Assembly (NCBI GenBank): GCA_020638975.1
Contig: JACKHN010000008.1
Location: 186,001 to 250,000, forward strand
Direction of reading: 5' to 3'
Origin: Planctomycetaceae bacterium
GTDB lineage: Bacteria > Planctomycetota > Planctomycetia > Pirellulales > Pirellulaceae
DNA: 64,000 bases
Shown here: positions 9,540 to 17,467 of the stretch, piece after piece
Position numbering within the stretch: position 1 is the first letter of the stretch
How the letters are laid out: every line of letters begins with the position of its first letter
Program-made: the position numbers and the translations under genes
The notes under the pieces: generated by a model
What the model was told of the DNA's origin: nothing
The model's database searches: none
What the model saw: the letters and a program-made list of their open reading frames with translations, nothing else

Positions 9540-10534
9540 GGAACGCTATCTCCCACAGTGCTACCATCGCTGAAGCTGGCGAGATTGTCGCCGTCTTCGT
9601 CCGATAACGCGTAATTGGGGTCTGGGAATTGTTTGTAAACCCAGTCGCTCGCGTCCGGAGCCACACCAATCTGCGAGCCGAAATGGTCGTCGAGTCCAGG
9701 CCACAGGATCTGGAATTTTCCAGGTTCAATCCATGTTGTCTTATTCTGGCCGGATGGCACGTCATACGGTTGCGTCTTACCGTTGTCCCTCGCATCAACG
9801 GCGCTGTTAGAACGGAAAGGGCGAGCGAAGCCGATGCCCAGATCTGGGTCGCCTATCTTTGGATACTGTGAACTTTGATATGCATACGCACCGGCGCTAA
9901 GCCGACCATCGAAATAGACATAAGGCGATTCCGGTGAATGTGCCGATGCGTATTCGGGCCAACCGTCATTATCAAGATCAATCAATCGTGTTTCGTCAAA
10001 CTCGAAGAACGCAACGGGTTCGCCGGCTCCGTCGATGACATAGTTGGTGTTCGGATGCTTGTTATCGATCTCCAAAGGATCACGAGGGTTCTTCTTGATC
10101 GCACTTAGCCAAAAAACAAGAGACTCCGCAGGGTCGAGCGTACGTGGGTCTACCTTGCCACCTGGGGGTGTCCAAGGGGGAGATTGAAACCAACTCGTCG
10201 CCAGGGTGTAGTCCATTTCGCGTGTATTGCGAGGAAATGCCTTGCGCATAAACGCCTGAAACGCCACCGGATCAGTAAAATCCGGCGGATAGTCAGAGAA
10301 CTCCAGCTTGAAAGCCTCCATCGCTTGCGAAAGCTGATTCAACTCCATCGCAACAGCACCGACCTTCGATTTCCTGATGGCGGATGCCAAGGCCGGCACC
10401 AATATCGCTGCCAAGACCCCAATGATCGCGATAACAACAAGCATCTCCACCAGCGTGAAGCCACGAAGCAATTTGCGATTTTGGATTTTAGATCTCAGAT
10501 TTGAGATTCGAGATTTCAGATGGGGAACTCGCAT
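9536..10534 (-). CDS. GspG/PilA-like pseudopilin (about 332 aa)
   Basis: The motif L-L-R-G then F-T-L-V-E-M-L-V-V-I-A-I-I-G is a textbook prepilin cleavage site with Gly at -1 and Glu at +5, followed by a long helix (A-S-A-I-R-K-S-K, A-M-E-L-N-Q-L-S-Q-A). This is the most canonical pilin-like protein of the block and may be the major subunit. A GspG-like calcium loop may be D-L-D-N-D-G-W-P-E-Y. The ATG at 10534 follows TTTTAGGA at normal spacing; ATG at 10543 is also possible. The leader segment S-R-I-S-N-L-R-S-K-I-Q-N-R-K is encoded by an A/T-rich direct repeat (see 10477-10521), so the leader probably grew from repeat DNA. It ends in a 4-bp overlap with the next gene. Confidence 0.82.
   Translation of the reverse strand: MRVPHLKSRISNLRSKIQNRKLLRGFTLVEMLVVIAIIGVLAAILVPALASAIRKSKVGAVAMELNQLSQAMEAFKLEFSDYPPDFTDPVAFQAFMRKAFPRNTREMDYTLATSWFQSPPWTPPGGKVDPRTLDPAESLVFWLSAIKKNPRDPLEIDNKHPNTNYVIDGAGEPVAFFEFDETRLIDLDNDGWPEYASAHSPESPYVYFDGRLSAGAYAYQSSQYPKIGDPDLGIGFARPFRSNSAVDARDNGKTQPYDVPSGQNKTTWIEPGKFQILWPGLDDHFGSQIGVAPDASDWVYKQFPDPNYALSDEDGDNLASFSDGSTVGDSVP
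10477..10521. repeat. AT-rich imperfect tandem repeat (TTTNAGAT type) inside a pilin leader
   Basis: Short units resembling TTTTAGATC, TCAGATTTGAG, ATTCGAGATTTC follow one another. They lie in the first codons of the pseudopilin gene and encode its basic leader S-R-I-S-N-L-R-S-K. A related low-complexity stretch (TTTTCAG twice, then TTTTTAGC) follows at about 10555-10576 upstream of the gene. Confidence 0.6.
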
Positions 10535-10661
10535 CGGAAGCATCCTAAAAGACAGTTTTCAGTTTTCAGTTTTTAGCGGTCAGCTTTCTGGCTCTCGACC
10601 CTCCGCTCTCGACGCTCGACTTTCGCCTTCGGGCTTATCACGGCGGAGCGTGATGGCTACT

Positions 10662-12074
10662 TTACGACAAGCCTTGGATCAAACTGACCAATGGCATGAA
10701 CAACGAAATAACAATGAAACCAACCGCTCCACCGAGGAAGCAGATCATCAACGGCTCTAACAACGCCATCAAACCGTCCGTCAGCGTCTTGACCTCTTCG
10801 TCGAATTGATCGGCGACTTTGTAGAGCATCGTGTCGAGTTCGCCGGTCTCTTCGCCGACGTCCACCATGTTCACCACCAAATCATCGACCACGCGGCCTT
10901 TGATCTTGGTCAGGTACCACAGTAACGCCAACGTCCCGACGCCACCCGCGACACCGGCGCCCAACTGCAACATGCCGCCCATGCCTTCCATCGGCGTCAA
11001 GCACATGATCATCATGCCCGGGACGGCACCGAACACGAACCAGAAGAAACCCGCCATCGGATGGAACCCAAGTTCCGAATAATCCTTCAGCGGTCGCGAA
11101 ACGGTATTACCTTCGCGAATCGAGTCGGTGACTTTTCCATAGATCTTCTCGAACAACGCGTTGCCCGCCGTTTCACGAGTGATCGTCAGGGCTTCCAAGA
11201 TGGGCACACCGCTGGAGATCAGCGTGCCTAACGTTCGCGTGGTTCGGGCCAGTGTGTTCTTCTCGATCAACATGCCCATAATCGGCAGTCGGAGGATGAA
11301 GATGTCCCAGCCCATGCGCCCGTGTTTGAACTTGCGCATCAGCTTGACGAACAAGACGAGTCCCACGGGTACCGCAGGCAGCAAGAACCAGAAGTTCACC
11401 ACAAAGTCGGAAACCGCGACCAGCAACTGTGTCATCATGGGCAGTTCCAGTTCGAACTCCTCGAACATCTTGGCGAACACCGGCACGATCTTGAGCATGA
11501 TGAACGTCAAAATGCCGACAGCGACCAGGATCACGATCACCGGGTAGATCATCGCACCCTTGACCTTCTTCTTGAGCGATTCGGATCGCTCCATGAACTC
11601 GGCCAGACGTTGGAGGATGACTTCCAACGCACCGCCCGCCTCACCGGCTTTGATCATGTTCACGTACAATCGCGTGAAGACCTTCGGGCACTTGCTCATC
11701 GCTTCAGAGAGCGTGGCTCCGGTTTCAATCTCTTCGCAGGTATCTTGCAACGCGAACTTCAATTTGCCGGCCTGAGCGTTCTGCTCGAGGATTTTCAAGC
11801 TGCGCAGGATCGGCAAACCGGCGTCTTGCAGAATCGAAAGCTGACGCGTGAAGGCGCAGACGTATTTCGTACCACCACCACCGAGTGCAAAACCCCGCTT
11901 CTTCTTGGCTTTGGCGGCGTTGGCGCCAGCGGCAGCTTTCTTGACGGCAATCTTCGTCACGAAGTAGCCCATCTGCCGGATCGTGGTCTGTGCTTCTTCT
12001 TCGGTTGCCGCATCGATGACGTCACGGATTTCCTGGCCCGTAGCATCCATCGCTTCAAATTGAAAAGTCGGCAT
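10662..12074 (-). CDS. pilC: PilC/GspF inner-membrane platform protein with an extra membrane insertion (470 aa)
   Basis: This is the polytopic platform protein on which PilB and PilT act. The first GspF domain (about 72-195) has F-T-R-Q-L-S-I-L-Q-D-A-G-L-P-I and I-K-A-G-E-A-G-G-A-L-E; the second (about 275-465) has T-L-I-S-S-G-V-P-I-L-E-A and M-V-D-V-G-E-E-T-G-E-L-D. Hydrophobic helices lie near 174-198, 224-245 and 440-465. Usual PilC proteins are about 400 residues. Here the second domain is split after R-P-L-K (330) by roughly 60 residues with two extra hydrophobic segments (about 341-360 and 370-389) before the family sequence resumes at D-D-L-V-V-N-M (397). AGGAA lies upstream of the ATG. 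It sits between pilB and the pseudopilins, as expected. Confidence 0.93.
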   Translation of the reverse strand: MPTFQFEAMDATGQEIRDVIDAATEEEAQTTIRQMGYFVTKIAVKKAAAGANAAKAKKKRGFALGGGGTKYVCAFTRQLSILQDAGLPILRSLKILEQNAQAGKLKFALQDTCEEIETGATLSEAMSKCPKVFTRLYVNMIKAGEAGGALEVILQRLAEFMERSESLKKKVKGAMIYPVIVILVAVGILTFIMLKIVPVFAKMFEEFELELPMMTQLLVAVSDFVVNFWFLLPAVPVGLVLFVKLMRKFKHGRMGWDIFILRLPIMGMLIEKNTLARTTRTLGTLISSGVPILEALTITRETAGNALFEKIYGKVTDSIREGNTVSRPLKDYSELGFHPMAGFFWFVFGAVPGMMIMCLTPMEGMGGMLQLGAGVAGGVGTLALLWYLTKIKGRVVDDLVVNMVDVGEETGELDTMLYKVADQFDEEVKTLTDGLMALLEPLMICFLGGAVGFIVISLFMPLVSLIQGLS

Positions 12075-12101
12075 GGTTTCGTTCCTGAATGGGAAGAGAT
12101 T

Positions 12102-12136
12102 TTAGGTCTTAGGTCTTAGGTCTTAGCTCTTAGCTA
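12102..12136. repeat. Heptanucleotide tandem array, five units
   Basis: The unit TTAGGTC occurs three times in perfect phase, then TTAGCTC and TTAGCTA. It lies in the short space between pilB and pilC. The last unit supplies the pilB stop codon (CTA at 12134-12136 on the plus strand). The array has no obvious secondary structure. Confidence 0.85.
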
Positions 12137-13858
12137 CGCATCAACAATTGTTTCTCGAATGACTTCATCCGGCGTGGTAACGCCCTCGTACATAAAGGCG
12201 GTTCCGGCATCACGGAGCGAGACCATGCCATAGCGACGCGCGGCATCACGCAACTCGTCGACCGACACGTTGCCAAGGATCATGTCTCGCAAGTCGTCGT
12301 TCATAATCATCAACTCGAACAAACCAACGCGGCCTTTGTAGCCGGTGTTGTTACAGATATCACAACCTTTTCCGTGATAGAATTTCTGATTCGCGGTCAA
12401 CTCCTCGCGTTTGAGTTCTAATTCCGCCAGGATATTATCGGGCGGGTCGAACTCGTCGCGGCATTGGCTGCAAACTCGACGGACCAACCGTTGTGCGAGG
12501 ATCGCCTCGACCGTGGCCGCGATCATAAACGTCGGCACTCCCATGTCCTTCAAGCGGCTGATCGTGCTGGGGGCGTCGTTCGTGTGCAGCGTGCTAAAGA
12601 CCATGTGGCCGGTCAGCGAGGCTTGGATCGCGATCTCGGCGGTTTCGATGTCACGAATCTCGCCGACCAGAATCCGATCCGGGTCTTGTCGCAAGATGGC
12701 TCGCAAAGCGGCGGCGAACGTCACGCCGATATCCGAGTCGATCGGCACTTGGACAATGCCATCGATGTCATATTCGACAGGATCTTCGGTCGTGATCAGC
12801 TTGTCTTCGATCGTGTTCAAATCGCTGAGTGCGGAGTACAGCGTCGTGGTCTTTCCCGAGCCTGTCGGACCTGTGACCAACACGATGCCGTTGGGTTTGT
12901 GAATCACGGTTCGGAAGTCGGTAATTGTCTTGTTGTCCATGCCGACTTTGTTCAAGTCGAGCGAAACGACCGAACGATCAAGGACTCGCATAACCACGCT
13001 CTCGCCGAACATCGTTGGCAGCACGCTGACGCGAAGATCGATCGGATGGCCGCCGACGGACAATTCGATGCGCCCGTCTTGTGGCATCCGGCGTTCGGCG
13101 ATATCGAGATCCGCCATCACTTTGATGCGCGTCGTGATGGCAAATGCCAAGTGACGCGGCGGCGGCACCATTTCGTACAACACGCCATCCGCTTTGATGC
13201 GAATTCGGAACTCGTCTTCAAACGGCTCGAAGTGAATGTCGCTGGCATGATCTTTGATCGCCAGCAGCAGAATCATGTTCAGCAGCTTGCGAACCGGAGC
13301 GCTGTCGGCCAGTGCTTCGGTGTCGGTGAGGTTGAAGGTCTCCTTCTGGGCCATGCTCTTCTGAGCCATCGCCATCAGGTCTTCGTCTTCTTCCATGTCA
13401 CCGATCAGCCGCTCGACGCTTTCACCGCCAGCGTCGTAGAACTTCTCAAGGCACCGGACAATCTCGCGTTCTGTGGCGACCACGATCCGCACATCGAGAC
13501 CTAAGAAGGTCCGCAGCTCGTCTTGAATCGACAAGTTTTGAGGGTCGCAGGTCGCGATCGTCAGCTCGTCATCGTCTCGCTTGATCGGAATGATCCGATA
13601 CATCTGCGCCATCGTCTCGGAGATTTGCGCCTTGAGTTCTGCAGAGAGTACGAACTCGGCCAAACTGATGACTTGCATATTCATCTGTTCGGCGAGTGCC
13701 TGGGCGATTTGCTCGTCGGTGATCAAGCCCATCTCTTCGGCGATCTTACCGAGCTTCTCGCCCGGCTGCCGATCTTGCTCTTCGAGCAACATCTCAAGTT
13801 GGTCATCGCTGATGAACCCGAGATCAACCAGGATTTGTCCGATTCGACGTATGGCCAT
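12134..13858 (-). CDS. pilB: PilB/GspE-type pilus assembly ATPase (574 aa)
   Basis: This is a hexameric cytoplasmic ATPase that powers pilin polymerisation through PilC. An N-terminal MshEN/GspE-N domain (about 1-145) begins R-R-I-G-Q-I-L-V-D-L-G-F-I. The ATPase core has A-S-D-I-H-F-E-P-F (about 205-213), Walker A G-P-T-G-S-G-K-T (330-337), the Asp box T-E-D-P-V-E-Y (357-363), the R-Q-D-P-D motif (390-394), Walker B I-L-V-G-E-I-R-D (396-403) and the His box T-G-H-M-V-F-S-T-L-H-T-N (416-427). The zinc-binding four-cysteine site is C463, C466, C499 and C502. Every family motif is intact, unlike in the second PilB paralogue upstream (15525-17249). Confidence 0.95.
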   Translation of the reverse strand: MAIRRIGQILVDLGFISDDQLEMLLEEQDRQPGEKLGKIAEEMGLITDEQIAQALAEQMNMQVISLAEFVLSAELKAQISETMAQMYRIIPIKRDDDELTIATCDPQNLSIQDELRTFLGLDVRIVVATEREIVRCLEKFYDAGGESVERLIGDMEEDEDLMAMAQKSMAQKETFNLTDTEALADSAPVRKLLNMILLLAIKDHASDIHFEPFEDEFRIRIKADGVLYEMVPPPRHLAFAITTRIKVMADLDIAERRMPQDGRIELSVGGHPIDLRVSVLPTMFGESVVMRVLDRSVVSLDLNKVGMDNKTITDFRTVIHKPNGIVLVTGPTGSGKTTTLYSALSDLNTIEDKLITTEDPVEYDIDGIVQVPIDSDIGVTFAAALRAILRQDPDRILVGEIRDIETAEIAIQASLTGHMVFSTLHTNDAPSTISRLKDMGVPTFMIAATVEAILAQRLVRRVCSQCRDEFDPPDNILAELELKREELTANQKFYHGKGCDICNNTGYKGRVGLFELMIMNDDLRDMILGNVSVDELRDAARRYGMVSLRDAGTAFMYEGVTTPDEVIRETIVDA

Positions 13859-13898
13859 ATATAGAAGCTTTCAGCAGTCAGTTCTCAAACTTCGTGTG

Positions 13899-13945
13899 GG
13901 GTCCGCGGTGCGGACCTTAGGATTTCTGGTCCGCACAGCGGACCC
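13899..13945. repeat. Inverted-repeat element, GGGTCCGC family (copy 1)
   Basis: Arms 13899-13916 and 13928-13945 are inverted with one mismatch (18 bp). Each arm is itself nearly palindromic (GGTCCGC...GCGGACC). It lies in the 119-bp space between pilT and pilB. A second copy lies at 39097-39140. There is no T-tract, so a simple intrinsic terminator is not supported. Confidence 0.85.
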
Positions 13946-13977
13946 TACTGCTAGTCTCATTACATCTCGCGCGAGAT

Positions 13978-15096
13978 CTACGCGGCGTTACCGCCTGTTC
14001 CCTCCGCGTCATCTTCATCCAAAATGCCGCGTCGCGCGTTGACAATCCGTTTCGCGAGGTCATCAGGGTTCTGTGCCTTGCCGAGCACATCTTCCAGCGT
14101 GCACTTCTCGTCTTTCCACAAATCAAACAACGCGTCGTCCATCAGCTTCATGCCGAACTTGGCTCCGGTTTGAATCGCCGAGTTGATGCGGAACGTTTTG
14201 TTCTCGCGGATCAGGTTGGCGATACCGGGTGTCACAATCATCACTTCGTAAGCCGCACAACGACCTCCGCCTATGCGCGGGATCAGCGTTTGAGCGACCA
14301 CGCCGATCAAGGCGGTCGACAACTGGGTGCGGATCTGATCTTGCAAGTTGCCGGGGAAGGCGTCGATCACGCGGTTGACCGTGCCTTGAGCGCTGTTGGT
14401 ATGCAGCGTGCCGAACACGACGTGGCCCGTTTCTGCTGCCGAGATGGCAGCTTCGATGGTTTCCAAGTCTCGCATTTCGCCGACCAGAATCACGTCCGGA
14501 TCTTGCCGCAACGCGCGGCGAAGCGCGTCCGAAAAACTCGGGACGTCTACGTGAACTTCACGCTGGTTGATCGTCGACATCTTGTGTTCGTGATAAAACT
14601 CGATGGGGTCTTCGATCGTGATGATGTGATGATCAACCGTCTCGTTGATGTAGTTCACGAGGCTCGCCAGCGTCGTACTCTTGCCAGAACCGGTTGGCCC
14701 GGTGACCAGGAACAATCCGCGAGGTCGCATAACCATCTTGACCACGCACTCAGGGAGGCCAAGCTGTTCGGGCGTGAGTTTGTCCGTCGGAATTTGTCGC
14801 AGCACCATCGAAATGACGCCGCGCTGCTTAAACACCGATACGCGGAACCGAGCCTGATCACCAAAGGCGAATCCAAAGTCCGCACTACCGTTTTCTTGCA
14901 GTTCGCGTTGGCAACGTTCGGGCGTGATGCTCTTCATCAGCGCCACTGTATCTTCGGCTGCTAAAGTCTTTGTCTCCAGCTTGCGCATTCGTCCATGCAG
15001 ACGGAACACAGGTGGTTGTCCCACCACAATATGAATGTCGCTCACGCCCTGCTTCACGGCAGCTTGCAACAATTTGTCGATTAAGACTGTTTTCAT
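13978..15096 (-). CDS. pilT: PilT pilus retraction ATPase (372 aa)
   Basis: PilT drives depolymerisation of type IV pili and thus twitching or DNA uptake. The sequence has the PilT N-domain (G-V-S-D-I-H-I), Walker A G-P-T-G-S-G-K-S (about 133-140), Asp box I-E-D-P-I-E-F, R-Q-D-P-D, Walker B I-L-V-G-E-M-R-D and His box T-G-H-V-V-F-G-T-L-H-T-N. The C-terminal signature G-I-A-N-L-I-R-E-N corresponds to the A-I-R-N-L-I-R-E region that separates PilT from PilB. The family zinc cysteines of PilB are absent, as expected. ATG at 15096 follows AAGG by eight bases; the adjacent GTG at 15099 is an alternative. A retraction ATPase in the operon argues for a dynamic type IV pilus, not only a type II secretion system. 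Confidence 0.95.
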   Translation of the reverse strand: MKTVLIDKLLQAAVKQGVSDIHIVVGQPPVFRLHGRMRKLETKTLAAEDTVALMKSITPERCQRELQENGSADFGFAFGDQARFRVSVFKQRGVISMVLRQIPTDKLTPEQLGLPECVVKMVMRPRGLFLVTGPTGSGKSTTLASLVNYINETVDHHIITIEDPIEFYHEHKMSTINQREVHVDVPSFSDALRRALRQDPDVILVGEMRDLETIEAAISAAETGHVVFGTLHTNSAQGTVNRVIDAFPGNLQDQIRTQLSTALIGVVAQTLIPRIGGGRCAAYEVMIVTPGIANLIRENKTFRINSAIQTGAKFGMKLMDDALFDLWKDEKCTLEDVLGKAQNPDDLAKRIVNARRGILDEDDAEGTGGNAA

Positions 15097-15099
15097 CAC

Positions 15100-15524
15100 G
15101 CCGGCCTTGTTTCAAAATCAACTTTGGGAAGATCATCGAGTCGCAACAGGATTGCTCGTCGATGCCGAATGGCGGAACGCCAAAAGCCTGAGAATTGAAC
15201 TGGCAGCGAGATTCGGCCGGGAAGACTGTCGTAGATCTAGCATTGCCATCGTCTCTGCACCCCACATGTCGCCTCCCCTGGGTGGATAGTCCAGAGCGAC
15301 ATCTGGTGTGCAACCGATTATTCACCGCGCAAGACGCGATGGGCAAACCTCGACGCAAATTTCGCAAACTTCGTCCAATGTGTGTGCCTCTCGTTCGAGG
15401 CCTCCAAGTTTCTTGCAGATTCGCCAGAGCTCGTTTTCAACTGCGCTTATCGAATTCAGCCAGGTGGTGATCGACGCTGCTCTCACAACGTCGCGCCGGC
15501 TGCTAATTTGTCTTCACCGCCGGG
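15100..15524. other. 425-bp stretch without a supported gene
   Basis: This space separates the second pilB paralogue from pilT. The short frames in it show no family motif, good ribosome site or signal peptide, and I see no repeat or strong hairpin. It is the longest gap in the pilus operon, so an internal promoter upstream of pilT is possible, but no promoter boxes can be supported by eye. Confidence 0.6.
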
Positions 15525-17249
15525 TCAAACCGGAATCACATCCTGCTCGCCGCGTTTGGCGACTCGATAGACCTCTTCAAGCGTCGTAATGCCTTTCATC
15601 GCTTTCTGCACGCCGTCGACATAAAGCGTCCGCATGCCATCCTTTACCGCTTGCTTGCGGATGTCCTGAGTGGAGGCAGCCGTGAAGATCTGCTCGCGAA
15701 CCTTCGAGGTGACGACGAGCAACTCATGAATGCCATTTCTGCCTCGGAACCCTTTCTTTTGACAGTAGTTACAGCCCTTACCATGCGCGAACTCGGCGTT
15801 CTTGGCCGCTTCGAGCGGAATCCCGGCCTCTTCCAAGGCCGCTTCGCTGGGCATGTACTTCGTCTTGCAACGACTACAAATCACCCGAACGAGCCGCTGA
15901 GCAAGGATGCCGATCACGCTGCTGGCGACGAGATATCCAGGTACTCCCATGTCAGTCATGCGTGTAACAGCACTCGCTGCATCGTTCGTATGTAACGTAC
16001 TGAATACCAAGTGTCCAGTCAAAGAAGCCTGGATTCCCATCGAAGCCGTCTCGGTATCTCGCATTTCTCCGACCAGGATGATGTTGGGCGCCTGCCGCAA
16101 CATGGCCCGAATAATGAGTGCAAAGTCGAGCCCAATGCTATGTCTGACTTCGCATTGGTTGATCCCGGGCAGGTAGTATTCGACGGGATCTTCGGCGGTG
16201 ATGATCTTGGTGTCGGGGCGATTGAGGAAGTTGAGTCCCGCGTAAAGCGTGGTGGTCTTTCCGGAACCCGTGGGCCCCGTCACCAGGAGAATCCCGTTGG
16301 GTCGTTTGATAAGTTGGGTAAACTTGTTGAACGTATCGTCCGAGAAGCCGAGCTGCTTCACCCCGACCTTGATGTTGTCCTTATCCAGTAGACGCATGAC
16401 CACAGATTGGCCGTGGTTGGTAGGAAGGACGCTGACACGAAGATCAAGTTCTTTCTCTCCCACGGTGACCTTAATACGACCGTCTTGAGGTCGGCGTCGC
16501 TCGGCGATGTCCAGCTTGGAGAGAATCTTGATGCGGGACAAGATCGCCGACAACAGCCGTCTGGGGGGGCTGTCGCGTTCGACGAGCACACCGTCAATGC
16601 GATAGCGGATGCGAATGCGGTTCTCGAACGGCTCGACGTGAATGTCGGAAGCCCGCAGTTGAACCGCTTCGCTGATCATCAGATGAACCAACCTGACGAT
16701 CGGTGCACTGTTCTCGTCGACGACCTCACCGCCTTCGCCCGTTTCGCCTTCCGTTTCCGTGAAGTCGATCGCGGTATCGGTAAACTCCTGGAGCATCGAG
16801 TCGGCACTTTCGCCTTCTACCTGTCCGTAATAGCGGTTGATCGCCTCTTGAATTGCCTCGTCCGGTGCCAACGCCACGTCAACTCGGCGGTTGAGAATAA
16901 AACGCAGCTTTTCGATCGTCTCGATATCGAGCGGATCGCTCATGATGACGACCAGCGAGTCGTCGTCGTCGGACATCGGAAGAATTCCATTTTCGCGCGC
17001 GACCGACTCGGGAACCAACTCGATGATATTCTCTGGAATACTGACTTCCGAGAGATCCACGTAGTCGAGCTTATGATGCTCGGCCATGGCCCGCATGACT
17101 TCTTCACCGGTGGCGTAGTGAAGCTGGACGAGGCAATCCGCTACCTTTTTGTCATTATCGCGGGCCATTCGCTCAGCTTCGGACAGCTGATCCAGGCTGA
17201 TGGTGCCTCGTCGGAGCAGTAAATCAGTGTAGTCACGCGTCTTAGCCAT
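15525..17249 (-). CDS. Second PilB/GspE-type ATPase with altered RQDPD motif (574 aa)
   Basis: It has the same architecture and length as the PilB downstream: an N-terminal MshEN-like domain, a linker rich in Glu/Thr (about 145-180), A-S-D-I-H-V-E-P-F (200-208), Walker A G-P-T-G-S-G-K-T (325-332), Asp box A-E-D-P-V-E-Y, Walker B I-L-V-G-E-M-R-D (391-398), the His box, and zinc cysteines C458, C461, C493 and C496. The usual R-Q-D-P-D before Walker B reads R-Q-A-P-N (385-389), losing both acidic residues. It is the first gene of the block, with GGA upstream of ATG. Two PilB paralogues beside one PilT suggest either two substrates (pilus and secretion pseudopilus) or a hetero-oligomeric motor; this is inference. 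Confidence 0.92.
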   Translation of the reverse strand: MAKTRDYTDLLLRRGTISLDQLSEAERMARDNDKKVADCLVQLHYATGEEVMRAMAEHHKLDYVDLSEVSIPENIIELVPESVARENGILPMSDDDDSLVVIMSDPLDIETIEKLRFILNRRVDVALAPDEAIQEAINRYYGQVEGESADSMLQEFTDTAIDFTETEGETGEGGEVVDENSAPIVRLVHLMISEAVQLRASDIHVEPFENRIRIRYRIDGVLVERDSPPRRLLSAILSRIKILSKLDIAERRRPQDGRIKVTVGEKELDLRVSVLPTNHGQSVVMRLLDKDNIKVGVKQLGFSDDTFNKFTQLIKRPNGILLVTGPTGSGKTTTLYAGLNFLNRPDTKIITAEDPVEYYLPGINQCEVRHSIGLDFALIIRAMLRQAPNIILVGEMRDTETASMGIQASLTGHLVFSTLHTNDAASAVTRMTDMGVPGYLVASSVIGILAQRLVRVICSRCKTKYMPSEAALEEAGIPLEAAKNAEFAHGKGCNYCQKKGFRGRNGIHELLVVTSKVREQIFTAASTQDIRKQAVKDGMRTLYVDGVQKAMKGITTLEEVYRVAKRGEQDVIPV

Positions 17250-17467
17250 ATTGTTCCAATGATCCTTCAGTCGAGGCAGCTCGGCGGTGCAGTGACCCGG
17301 GCGAATGCCGATCGCAGATGCGCACCGCTCGTCATGTTCTATTGCACACTACATCTTGCCCTACCCTGAGTTCCTTTGTCAATAATCTAAACTCCCGCAG
17401 GGTAAGGATCTGCGTCGATTTTCTGTTTCAACTACGACCCCGCTCGCCGACAATCCATGCCCAGAGG

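Noticed and set aside
12464..13504. Plus-strand open frame of 346 codons
   Set aside because: It is antisense to pilB over its whole length, has a low-complexity His/Asp/Arg composition and no family motif; the minus strand has full ATPase motifs.
14170..14964. Plus-strand open frame of 264 codons
   Set aside because: It is antisense to pilT, with the same His/Asp/Arg-rich shadow composition and no ribosome site.
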